DNA of 64,000 bases, taken from positions 41,756,859 through 41,820,858 of the forward strand of contig CM059575.1 in the NCBI GenBank assembly GCA_030386875.1, in the 5' to 3' direction. The notes beneath the pieces were generated by a model that saw only the letters and a list, made by a program, of their open reading frames with translations, was not told the origin of the DNA and did no database searches. How positions within the stretch are numbered: position 1 is the stretch's first letter; the number at the start of each line of letters is the position of its first letter. The translations under genes and the position numbers were made by a program. Below are positions 35,626 through 48,400 of this stretch, one piece after another. The stretch is from Morinoia aosen (Eukaryota > Arthropoda > Malacostraca > Amphipoda > Talitridae).

Positions 35626-38320
35626 TTAGGGGGCAGCCGCTCTCATATATGCCAGCTGCTGCAGGATACTATTACCCTGAGCAGGCTGGTAGTAATGGGG
35701 CAAGGGAGGCTTGTCCAGGATCGTCCTCAAAAATCCATCGAGTCTCCCTTTGAACGACTCCAGTGTCCCCTCAAACTCCCTGGTACTAGCCGGAAGACAG
35801 TTGAACAGACGAGGACCCATAACAGAGAACGAGTTTTCATGCCTCGTTCTGATGCTCGCCAGCGCCCTTCTGGTAAAAGCTGGGATGTTACAAGTTTTCC
35901 CTCGCCGAATGTGCCGATGGGCTGTTAGTCGCATCGCTTGGTCCCTGAAGTTCGGAGCCAAGCCATTCAGAACCTTCCAGGTATATATGATGAGGTACCT
36001 TTCACGGCGACGCTGTAATGAAAACAGGGACAGGTTTGATAGCCGTTTCCAGTAGTCAAACGACTGCATTCCGTCGATCCTTGCAGTGAAGGTCCTCTGT
36101 ACACCCTCCAACTTCTGTACTTCGCCAACAGTACTCGGACTCCAGAGCTGACAACAGTACTCTGCTAATGGGAGGACTAACGATTTGAACAATTTCAGCA
36201 TTAGTGGGGCTTCCCTTGTCTTAAAGGTTCGCAGGATCCATCCGATCTGGCGTCTGCACCTAAGCACCACCTGGTTAATGTGCTCTCCGAAGCCACCGTC
36301 ATCCGAGATTACGACCCCCAGATCCCTGACCGAAGACTTGCGGTCGATCGCTGAACCTCCAGTGGGGCTGTACGCATAGGAGGCGTCAGGGTGTAAACCG
36401 TACCGCACCAACTCAAATTTATTTTCATTGAAGGTCATGTTGTTTCGCGTTGCCCACTCGCAAATCTTCTGGAGGTCACTCTGTAGAGCCTCACAGTCCT
36501 CCACCGTAGCAATAGTTTTCAAGACCCTGGTGTCGTCAGCGAAGGATGAGGCCCGTGAGTGCAACAGATTGACATCGATGTCCGAAATGTGGATCAGGAA
36601 AAGGAGTGGACCCAAAACGGATCCCTGAGGCACACCACTCACCACCACCGACTCCGTCGAGCGGCTCACGTCCACTGAGACAACTTGTTTCCTGTTTGTT
36701 AGGAAGCTATAAATCCATTCAAGGAGCCTACCACTGATTCCAAAAAGACGGAGCTTCCTAAGCAGCACGCCATAATCTACTTTATCGAAGGCCTTAGCGA
36801 AGTCCAGATACACCACGTCCACAGCGAGTCCAGAGCCAAGCGCCTCCGTAACCTGCCGCTGATGCTCCAACAATTGTGAGAAGCACGACCGACCCCGTCT
36901 GAAACCGTGCTGATTGTCGTTCAGTAGGTCATTGCTCTCGAGATACGTAACTAGTCGTTTAACTACGATCTTCTCAAAAATTTTAATTACATGGGATGTT
37001 AGGGCGATAGGACGGTAATTAGCTGGGGAATGCTTCACGCCCCCCTTGTGAACCGGAATAATTACTCCCAATTTGAGAGGAGCAGGCACACATCCTTTAT
37101 CCATTGATGATCTCCACAGTGCATGTACGAGTATAGGAGCCTTCAATTTCTCGCAACAGTTTTTTAAGAGGATCGAAGGAATCCCGTCCGGACCCGCTGC
37201 GGACGTGGACGGCAGCTCCCTTATGCATGTCACCAGCTCGTTCTCGCCGAACCGAACATCGTCCAGAAGGGAGGGCCTGTCTTCTTCGAGTAGTCCTTGC
37301 AGGAGACCTAGAGTGTCCGAGTTTCTCGGCCTACTGAAGACTGACTCGTACTGCTTCCTCAGCACCTCAGTCTTTGGCGGGGCGTATTTTGAACAGACCT
37401 CTGTCAGGACACCACAGAGATCTTCATACATGTTCAGGGGAAGCATGCCCTCGCTTCTCGAAGCCCAGTCGATTTTTGCAAGCTCCTCCCTTATACTGCA
37501 CCAGTCGGTTCGAGAGCTCATGAAGTTAAGTGAACCCAAGATACTCCCATAGTTCAGCTCAGCGTTGGACTGTTGGTTGGCCCATCCAATATCAGCTTTA
37601 ACTATTATCAGTCTGTGGTCCGACAATGTTGTCTTCCACAACCACGTCCCTCACCAGTTCACCATGGTTGGTACAGACTAGGTCTAATAAGCTATCCAGC
37701 CTAGTTGGGCAGTTCACCGATTGTTCAAGCGCGAACTTGTCCATGAACTCGAGAAGAGATTTGGCCTGTAATCGGTCCTCTCGGGAGCCACCGTAGATAC
37801 TGTTTAAGGACCAGTTTATTCTGGGAAAGTTAAAATCACCAAGTATAATCAGAGTCGGCAGAGGCGTTCCCAGGTCCTCAATCCCCTCTGCGATATCAAG
37901 GAGAACCGGAACAAACATCTCAGAAGGACACGCGGGGGGTCTGTACATAACAACAGTAATAAGTCTCATCGTTTCAAACCACAGGACGATGTGCTCCACC
38001 CATCCATTTGAACCACTCTTGAGCACCACTGCGGCTGCAGCCAGATCCTCACGGACGAACACTGCAATGCCTCCTTTTTTTCTGTCAGAAGCCCTGTCAG
38101 CTCTGTACAAGCAGTAGCCCCTCATGCTCACCTCGGCATCAAGGATCTCCTCACGTAGGTGTGACTCAACCGCTGCCACAACAACCGCATTCTCCAACAA
38201 GGCTCTTTCTTCTAATATCTTAACCTTATGTTTCTGAGCACGTGGGCACAAGCCTTCGATGTTGCAGGAAATAATTGTGGGGCAAACATTACTCTCTACA
38301 AATGGCTTCGGCAGCTGCAC
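35626..38320 (-). pseudogene. ORF2 of element 1: endonuclease-reverse transcriptase, frameshifted and deleted
   Basis: ORF2 supplies the nicking endonuclease and the reverse transcriptase for target-primed integration. The N-terminal part (37,598-38,320) shows apurinic-type endonuclease motifs SCNIEGL, AVESHL, KKGGIAVF, MYRPPA and LGDFNFP. A one-base loss near 37,625-37,640 shifts the frame, and SDHRLIIV continues in the second frame (35,626-37,641, 671 codons). There the RT motifs are intact: AGPDGIP, NYRPIAL, YLDFAKAFD (residues 278-286), GVPQGSVLGP (336-345) and FADD (367-370). The C-terminus reads GNSILQQLA, as in element 2. Compared with element 2, about 107 residues between endonuclease and RT are missing in frame (junction near 37,370). 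The frame stays open upstream of 38,320 and overlaps the end of ORF1, so the true start is uncertain. Confidence 0.9.
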
Positions 38321-39315
38321 GGGCGTAGCCCTTGAATAGGGGGGCGTTCGTTGTCCCTCTCCTTCAGGAGCAAGGTCAGCAGGTTCTGGATTTCCTGGAC
38401 CTATCTGCGCAGCTCTAGAAAAGACAAACTTTCAGTCTGTCCCGGAAAAGACCCTAGTAGGCCTGCATCCTGGCCATACGAACCAGTAGGTTGCGTGACC
38501 TTCTGGGCTACAACCGGCGCACGCTTGCTCACCATATCAGCATAAGACAGCCCTCTCTGTGGTGGTGCGCCCCTCGGTTCGCTGTGTTCTCTCCTGGGGA
38601 GCATTCTCGGCTCCTGGTCACTAATGCTCGACTGTTTTTCCCCCGACACAGCCGAGATCAGTCCCCTGGGGTGATAGAATTTGCAGTTTTTGTACGGGCA
38701 CTGCTCCCCCCGTTCCACCCTCCAACACACAGCAGGATGGAGAAATTTGCATTCTCGGCCCTTTTTGCAACCTCCCGCTCGCTTACCTCCCAGCTTCGCA
38801 AACTTACGGCAAAGCTTGGGATGCGCAAACTTACAGGAGCTTCCTTTCAAACCATGTTTACACTGTCCCTTCAGGTAATGTCGGCACACAGCTTTTTCTC
38901 CACTCGCTTCCCCCGTTTTTGCACTCTCTGGGCCCCCGGCCGTGTCGTTCAAGCTGTCCATGCTCAACGACTGCCTCCCATGTGCTGCGACCACACCCGA
39001 CAGCAGTGGTGCATTAGGGGTTTTTGGCTCTCTTCCAGGGCTCTCCAGACCCTTGTCTCCGGAACTTCTGAGCTCCTCCTCAATCAAGTCAAGAACCTCC
39101 TGGTACCTCTCGCCACTCTCCCTTGCTACACAGCACTCGCACCTATACGAGGCTCTGGTCAACTCCAGTCGAACAAGGTGGTACGACGGCAGTCCCGAAC
39201 ATTTCAGGCAGGTGTAACAGGAGCAATTCTCGCACTAGAGCGAGAACTGCCCAACCTCTCCATCGCAGGCTCCACACAATGCACCCCTTGGCGCAGCTCG
39301 GCAAAGGCGATTCAT
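38296..39315 (-). pseudogene. ORF1 of element 1: PHD-like and CCCH zinc-finger protein with two TAG stops
   Basis: Starting at ATG 39,315 this frame spans 340 codons including the terminal stop at 38,296-38,298. Residues 14-62 have eight cysteines spaced C-x2-C-x10-C-x2-C-x4-C-x2-C-x19-C-x2-C, the pattern of a PHD finger with Cys in place of His. Residues about 144-214 hold three CCCH fingers (for example CRHYLKGQC, CKFAHP, CKFLHP, CKFYHP). A TAG at 39,235-39,237 lies inside the PHD-like region. A second TAG at 38,401-38,403 stands where element 2 has Gln, consistent with a CAG-to-TAG change. The C-terminal leucine-rich stretch (LELRR, then QEIQNLLTLLLKER) matches the ORF1 remnant of element 2. 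The likely role is RNA binding in the retrotransposition particle. CCCH fingers are unusual compared with the common CCHC knuckles. Confidence 0.8.
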
Positions 39316-39356
39316 CTTCCAGAGATTATTCCATGCTTCCGTACGGATAGAGTTTG

Positions 39357-39442
39357 AAAACACTGATCTGATCTGCAAACACTGTTCCGAAAACACTGAT
39401 CTGATCTGCAAACACTGTTCCGAATACACTGATCTGATCAGT
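39357..39442 (-). repeat. 33-bp tandem repeats in the 5' region of element 1
   Basis: Two and a half copies of a 33-bp unit containing CACTGATCTGATCTGCAAAC and ACTGTTCCGAA lie just upstream of the ORF1 start. The array-like monomers at the element's 5' end resemble the promoter monomers known in some L1-type elements. A promoter role here is inference. Confidence 0.8.
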
Positions 39443-39472
39443 AAAACGTGGTAAAGGGAACAGTGAAAATTC

Positions 39473-42400
39473 CACATCACCACACACTGTAGGACACAAC
39501 ACCACTCACTGCAGGAGGCTGCGTCACACACTGCAGGACACAGCACCACACACTGCAGGACACAGCACCACACGCTGCGGGAGGCTGCTTCACACACTGC
39601 AGGACACAGCATAACACACTGCAGGAGACAGCACCACACACTGCAGGAGGCTGCGTCACACACTGCAGGAGGCTGTGTCACACACTGCAGGAGAATGCAC
39701 CACACACTGTAGGAGGCTGCGTCACACACTGCAGGAGGCTGCGTCACACACTGCAGGAGGCTGCGTCACACACTGCAGGAGGCTGCGTCACACACTGCAG
39801 GAGGCTGCGTCACACACTGTAGGAGGCTGCGTCATACACTGTAGAAGGCTGCGTCACACACTGTAGGAGGCTTCGTCACACACTGCAGGAGGCTGCGTCG
39901 CACACTGCAGGATGCTGCGTCACACACTGCAGGAGGCTGCGTCACACACTGTAGGAGGCTGCGTCACACACTGTAGGAGGCTGCGTCACACACTGCAGGA
40001 CCCAGCACCACACACTGCAGGAGGCTGCGTCACACACTGCAGGACACAGCACCACACACTGCAGGACACAGCACCACACACACTGCAGGAGGCTGCGTCA
40101 CACACTGCAGGACACAGCACCACACACTGCAGGACGCTGCGTCACATACTGCAGGACACAGCACCACACACTGCAGGAGGCTGCGTCACACACTGCAGGA
40201 CACAGCACCACACACTGCAGGACACAGCACCACACACTGCAGGAGGCTGCGTCACACACTGAAGGACACAGCACCACACACTGCAGGACACAGCACCAAA
40301 CACTGCAGGAGGCTGCGTCACTCACTGCAGGACACAGCACCACACACTGCTGGAGGCTGCGTCACGCACTGCAGGACACAGCACCAGACACTGAAGGAGG
40401 CTGCGTCACACACTGCAGGACACAGTACCACACACTGCAGGAGGCTGCGTCACACACTGCAGGAGGCTGCGTCACACACTGCAGGAGGCTGCGTCACACA
40501 CTGCAGGACACAGCACCACACACTGCAGGAGGCTGCGTCACACACCGCAGGACAAAGCACCACAAACTGCAGGACACAGCACCACACACTGCAGGAGGCT
40601 GCGTCACACACTGCAGGACACAGCACCACACACTGCAGGAGGCTGCGTCACACACTGCAGGACACAGCACCACACACTGAAGGAGGCTGCGTCACACACT
40701 GCAGGACACAGCACCACACACTGCAGGAGGCTGCGTCACACACTGCAGGACACAGCACCACACACTGCAGGAGGCTGCGTCACACATTGCAGGACACAGC
40801 ACCACACACTGCAGGAGGCTGCGTCACACACTGCAGGACACAGCACCACACACTGTAGGAGGCTGCGTCACACACTGCAGGACACTGCACCACACACTGC
40901 AGGAGGCTGCGTTACACACTGCAGGACACAGCACCACACACTGCAGGACACAGCACCACAGAATGCAGGAGGCTGCGTCACACACTGCAGGACACATCAC
41001 CACACACTGTAGGACACAACACCAAACACTGCAGGAGGCTGCGTTACACACTGCAGGACACAGCACCACACACTGCAGGACACAGCACCACAGACTGCAG
41101 GAGGCTGCGTCACACACTGCAGGACACATCACCACACACTGCAGGACACAGCACCACACACTGCAGGACAGAGCACCACACACTGCAGGAGGCTGCGTTA
41201 CACACTGCAGGACACATCACCACACACTGTAGGACACAACACCACACACAGCAGGAGGCTGCGTCACACACTGCAGGACACAGCACCACACACTGCAAGA
41301 CACAGCACCACACACTGCAGGAGGCTGCGTCACACACTGCAGGACACAGCACCACACACTGCAAGACACAGCACCACACACTGCAGGAGGCTGCGTCACA
41401 CACTGCAAGACACAGCACCACACACTGCAAGACACAGCACCACACACTGCAGGAGGCTGCGTTACACACTGCAGGACACATCACCACACACTGTAGGACA
41501 CAACACCACACACTGCAGGAGGCTGCGTTACACACTGCAAGACACAGCACCACACACTGCAAGACACAGCACCACACACTGCAAGACACAGCACCACACA
41601 CTGTAGGACACAACACCACACACTGTAGGAGGCTGCGTCACATACTTCAGGACAAAGCACCACACACTGCAGGAGGCTGCGTCATACACTGCAGGAGGCT
41701 GCGTCACACACAGCAGGAGGCTGCGTCACACACTGCAGGACACAGCACCTCACACTGCAGGAGGCTGCGTCACACACTGCAGGAGGCTGCGTCACACACT
41801 GCAAGACACAGCACCAAACACTGCAGGACACAGCACCACACACTGTAGGAGGCTGCGTCACATACTGCAGGACAAAGCACCACACACTGCAGGACACAGC
41901 ACCACACACTGCAGGAGGCTGCGTCATACACTGCAGGAGGCTGCGTCACACACAGCAGGAGGCTGCGTCACACACAGCAGGAGGCTGCGTCACACACTGC
42001 AGGACACAGCACCTCACACTGCAGGAGGCTGCGTCACACACTGCAGGAGGCTGCGTCACACACTGCAAGACACAGCACCAAACACTGCAGGACACAGCAC
42101 CACACACTGTAGGAGGCTGCGTCACATACTGCAGGACAAAGCACCACACACTGCAGGACACAGCACCACACACTGCAGGAGGCTGCGTCATACACTGCAG
42201 GAGGCTGCGTCACACACAGCAGGAGGCTGCGTCACACACAGCAGGAGGCTGCGTCACACACTGCAGGACACAGCACCTCACACTGCAGGAGGCTGCGTCA
42301 CACACTGCAGGAGGCTGCGTCACACACTGCAAGACACAGCACCAAACACTGCAGGACACAGCACCACACACTGTAGGAGGCTGCGTCACATACTGCAGGA

Positions 42401-45400
42401 CAAAGCACCACACACTGCAGGACACAGCACCACACACTGCAGGACACAGCACCACACACTGCAGGAGGCTGCGTCACACACTGCAGGACACAGCACCACA
42501 CACTGCAGGACACAGCACCACACACTGCAGGACACAGCACCACACACTGCAGGACAAAGCACCACACACTGCAGGAGGCTGCGTCACACACTGCAGGACA
42601 CAGCACCACACACTGCAGGAGGCTGCGTCACACACTGCAGGACACAGCACCACACACTGCAGGAGGCTGCGTCACACACTGCAGGACACAGCACCACACA
42701 CTGCAGGAGGCTGCGTCACACACTGCAGGACACAGCACCACACACTGTAGGAGGCTGCGTCACACACTGCAGGACACAGCACCACACACTGCAGGAGGCT
42801 GCGTCACACACTGCAGGACACAGCACCTCACACTGCAGGAGGCTGCGTCACACACTGCAGGACACAGCACCACACACTGCAGGAGGCTGCGTCACACACT
42901 GCAGGACACAGCACCACACACTGCAGGAGGCTGCGTCACACACTGCAGGACACAACACCACACACTGCAGGAGGCTGCGTCACACACTGCAGGACACAGC
43001 ACCACACACTGTAGGAGGCTGCGTCACACACTGCAGGACACAGCACCACACACTGTAGGAGGCTTCGTCACACACTGCAGGACACAGCACCACACACTGT
43101 AGGAGGCTGCGTCACACACTGCAGGACACAGCACCACACACTGTAGGAGGCTGCGTCACACACTGCAGGACACAGCACCACACACTGCAGGAGGCTGCGT
43201 CACACACTGCAGGACACAGCACCACACACTGTAGGAGGCTGCGTCACACACTGCAGGACACAGCACCACACACTGCAGGACACATCACCACACACTGCAG
43301 GAGGCTGCGTCACACACTGCAGGAGGCTGCGTCACACACTGCAGGAGGCTGCGTCACACACTGCAGGAGGCTGCGTCACACACTGCAGGAGGCTGCGTCA
43401 CACACTGTAGGAGGCTGCGTCATACACTGTAGAAGGCTGCGTCACACACTGTAGGAGGCTTCGTCACACACTGCAGGAGGCTGCGTCACACACTGCAGGA
43501 GGCTGCGTCACACACTGCAGGAGGCTGCGTCACACACTGTAGGAGGCTGCGTCACACACTGTAGGAGGCTGCGTCACACACTGCAGGACCCAGCACCACA
43601 CACTGCAGGAGGCTGCGTCACACACTGCAGGACACAGCACCACACACTGCAGGACACAGCACCACACACACTGCAGGAGGCTGCGTCACACACTGCAGGA
43701 CACAGCACCACACACACTGCAGGACGCTGCGTCACATACTGCAGGACACAGCACCACACACTGCAGGAGGCTGCGTCACACACTGCAGGACACAGCACCA
43801 CACACTGCAGGACACAGCACCACACACTGCAGGAGGCTGCGTCACACACTGAAGGACACAGCACCACACACTGCAGGACACAGCACCAAACACTGCAGGA
43901 GGCTGCGTCACTCACTGCAGGACACAGCACCACACACTGCTGGAGGCTGCGTCACGCACTGCAGGACACAGCACCAGACACTGAAGGAGGCTGCGTCACA
44001 CACTGCAGGACACAGTACCACACACTGCAGGAGGCTGCGTCACACACTGCAGGAGGCTGCGTCACACACTGCAGGAGGCTGCGTCACACACTGCAGGACA
44101 CAGCACCACACACTGCAGGAGGCTGCGTCACACACTGCAGGACAAAGCACCACAAACTGCAGGACACAGCACCACACACTGCAGGAGGCTGCGTCACACA
44201 CTGCAGGACACAGCACCACACACTGAAGGAGGCTGCGTCACACACTGCAGGACACAGCACCACACACTGAAGGAGGCTGCGTCACACACTGCAGGACACA
44301 GCACCACACACTGCAGGAGGCTGCGTTACACACTGCAGGACACAGCACCACACACTGCAGGAGGCTGCGTCACACACTGCAGGACACAGCACCACACACT
44401 GCAGGAGGCTGCGTCACACACTGCAGGACACAGCACCACACACTGTAGGAGGCTGCGTCACACACTGCAGGACACTGCACCACACACTGCAGGAGGCTGC
44501 GTTACACACTGCAGGACACAGCACCACACACTGCAGGACACAGCACCACAGAATGCAGGAGGCTGCGTCACACACTGCAGGACACATCACCACACACTGT
44601 AGGACACAACACCAAACACTGCAGGAGGCTGCGTTACACACTGCAGGACACAGCACCACACACTGCAGGACACAGCACCACAGACTGCAGGAGGCTGCGT
44701 CACACACTGCAGGACACATCACCACACACTGCAGGACACAGCACCACACACTGCAGGACAGAGCACCACACACTGCAGGAGGCTGCGTTACACACTGCAG
44801 GACACATCATCACACACTGTAGGACACAACACCACACACTGCAGGAGGCTGCGTCACACACTGCAGGACACAGCACCACACACTGCAAGACACAGCACCA
44901 CACACTGCAGGAGGCTGCGTCACACACTGCAGGACACAGCACCACACACTGCAGGACACAGCACCACACACTGCAGGAGGCTGCGTCACACACTGCAAGA
45001 CATAGCACCACACACTGCAAGACACAGCACCACACACTGCAGGAGGCTGCGTTACACACTGCAGGACACATCACCACACACTGTAGGACACAACACCACA
45101 CACTGCAGGAGGCTGCGTCACACACTGCAAGACACAGCACCACACACTGCAAGACACAGCACCACACACTGCAAGACACAGCACCACACACTGTAGGACA
45201 CAACACCACACACTGTAGGAGGCTGCGTCACATACTTCAGGAGAATGCACCACACACTGCAGGAGGCTGCGTCATACACTGAGGAGGCTGCGTCACACAC
45301 AGCAGGAGGCTGCGTCACACACAGCAGGAGGCTGCGTCACACACAGCAGGAGGCTGCGTCACACACTGCAGGAGGCTGCGTCACACACTGCAGGAGGCTG

Positions 45401-48400
45401 CGTCACACACTGCAAGACACAGCACCACACACTGCAAGACACAGCACCACACACTGCAAGACACAGCACCACACACTGTAGGACACAACACCACACACTG
45501 TAGGAGGCTGCGTCACATACTTCAGGAGAATGCACCACACACTGCAGGAGGCTGCGTCATACACTGAGGAGGCTGCGTCACACACAGCAGGAGGCTGCGT
45601 CACACACAGCAGGAGGCTGCGTCACACACAGCAGGAGGCTGCGTCACACACTGCAGGAGGCTGCGTCACACACAGCAGGAGGCTGCGTCACACACTGCAG
45701 GACACAGCACCTCACACTGCAGGAGACTGCGTCACACACTGCAGGAGGCTGCGTCACACACTGCAAGACACAGCACCAAACACTGCAGGACACAGCACCA
45801 CACACTGTAGGAGGCTGCGTCACATACTGCAGGACAAAGCACCACACACTGCAGGACACAGCACCACACACTGCAGGAGGCTGCGTCATACACTGCAGGA
45901 GGCTGCGTCACACACAGCAGGAGGCTGCGTCACACACAGCAGGAGGCTGCGTCACACACTGCAGGACACAGCACCTCACACTGCAGGAGGCTGCGTCACA
46001 CACTGCAGGAGGCTGCGTCACACACTGCTAGACACAGCACCAAACACTGCAGGACACAGCACCACACACTGTAGGAGGCTGCGTCACATACTGCAGGACA
46101 AAGCACCACACACTGCAGGACACAGCACCACACACTGCAGGACAAAGCACCACACACTGCAGGACAAAGCACCACACACTGCAGGAGGCTGCGTCACACA
46201 CTGCAGGACACAGCACCACACACTGCAGGAGGCTGCGTCACAAACTGCAGGACACAGCACCACACACTGCAGGAGGCTGCGTCACACACTGCAGGACACA
46301 GCACCACACACTGCAGGAGGCTGCGTCACACACTGCTGCAGGACACAGCACCACACACTGTAGGAGGCTGCGTCACACACTGCAGGACACAGCACCACAC
46401 ACTGCAGGAGGCTGCGTCACACACTGCAGGACACAGCACCTCACACTGCAGGAGGCTGCGTCACACACTGCAGGACACAGCACCACACACTGCAGGAGGC
46501 TGCGTCACACACTGCAGGACACAGCACCACACACTGCAGGAGGCTGCGTCACACACTGCAGGACACAACACCACACACTGCAGGAGGCTGCGTCACACGC
46601 TGCAGGACACAGCACCACACACTGTAGGAGGCCGCGTCACACACTGCAGGACACAGCACCACACACTGTAGGAGGCTTCGTCACACACTGCAGGACACAG
46701 CACCACACACTGCAGGAGGCTGCGTCACACGCTGCAGGACACAGCACCACACACTGTAGGAGGCTGCGTCACACACTGCAGGACACAGCACCACACACTG
46801 TAGGAGGCTGCGTCACACACTGCAGGACACAGCACCACACACTGTAGGAGGCTTCGTCACACACTGCAGGACACAGCACCACACACTGTAGGAGGCTGCG
46901 TCACACGCTGCAGGACACAGCACCACACACTGTAGGAGGCCGCGTCACACACTGCAGGACACAGCACCACACACTGTAGGAGGCCGCGTCACACACTGCA
47001 GGACACAGCACCACACACTGTAGGAGGCTTCGTCACACACTGCAGGACACAGCACCACACACTGTAGGAGGCTGCGTCACACGCTGCAGGACACAGCACC
47101 ACACACTGTAGGAGGCTGCGTCACACACTGCAGGACACAGCACCACACACTGTAGGAGGCTGCGTCACACACTGCAGGACACAGCACCACACACTGCAGG
47201 AGGCTGCGTCACACACTGCAGGACACAGCACCACACACTGTAGGAGGCTGCGTCACACACTGCAGGACACAGCACCACACACTGCAGGACACATCACCAC
47301 ACACTGCAGGAGGCTGCGTCACACACTGCAGGATACAGCACCACACACTGCAGGACACAGCACCACACACTGCAGGAGGCTGCGTCACACACTGCAGGAC
47401 ACATCACCACACACTGCACGACACATCACCACACACTGCAGGACACGTCACCACACACTGCAGGACACATCACCACACACTGCAGGACACATCACCACAC
47501 ACTGCAGGACACATCACCACACACTGCAGGACACGGCACCACACACTGCAGGACACAGCACCACACACTGCAGGACACATCACAACACACTGCAGGACAC
47601 AGCACCACACACTGTAGGAGGCTGCGTCACACACTGCGGGACACAGCACCACACACTGCAGGACACATCACCACACACTGCAGGAGGCTGCGTCACACAC
47701 TGCAGGAGGCTGCGTCACACACTGCAGGATACAGCACCACACACTGCCGGACACAGCAACACACACTGCAGGAGGCTGCGTCACACACTGCAGGATACAG
47801 CACCACACACTGCAGGACACAGCACCACACACTGCAGGAGGCTGCGTCACACACTGCAGGATACAGCACCACACACTGCAGGACACAGCACCACACACTG
47901 CAGGAGGCTGCGTCACACACTGCAGGACACAGCACCACACACTGCAGGACACAGCACCACACACTGCAGGAGGCTGCGTCACACACTGCAGGAGGCTGCG
48001 TCACACACTGCAGGACACAGCACCACACAATGCAGGAGGCTGCGTCACACACTGCAGGACACAGCACCACACACTGCAGGACACAGCACCACACACTGCA
48101 GGAGGCTGCGCCACACACTGCAGGACACATCACCCCACACTGCATGACACAACACCACACACTGCAGGAGGCTGCGTCACACACTGCAGGACACATCACC
48201 ACACACTGCAGGACACATCACCACACACTGCAGGAGGCTGCGTCACACACTGCAAGACACAGCACCACACACTGCAGGAGGCTGCGTCACACACTGCAGG
48301 ACACAGCACCACACACTGCAGGACACAGCATCACACACTGCAGGAGGCTGCGTCACACACTGCAGGACACAGCACCACACACTGCAGGACACAGCACCAC

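Larger units (their letters stand above)
35427..39472 (-). mobile_element. Non-LTR retrotransposon element 1 (CR1/L2/jockey-type)
   Basis: A 4,046-bp element lies on the minus strand inside the 22-bp array. It has a 5' region with 33-bp repeats, ORF1 with zinc fingers, ORF2 with endonuclease and reverse transcriptase, a short 3' UTR and a tandem 9-bp tail. The array reads CACAT before the left end (35,422-35,426) and CACAT again after the right end (39,473-39,477). Removing one copy restores a normal array unit, so this is a 5-bp target-site duplication. Both frames are damaged, so the copy should not be autonomous. The clade call rests on ORF order, motifs and tail type and is inference. Confidence 0.9.

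Noticed and set aside
35711..39357. Plus-strand frames across element 1 (up to 288 codons)
   Set aside because: They are antisense shadows of the ORF1/ORF2 coding sequence and carry no family motifs.
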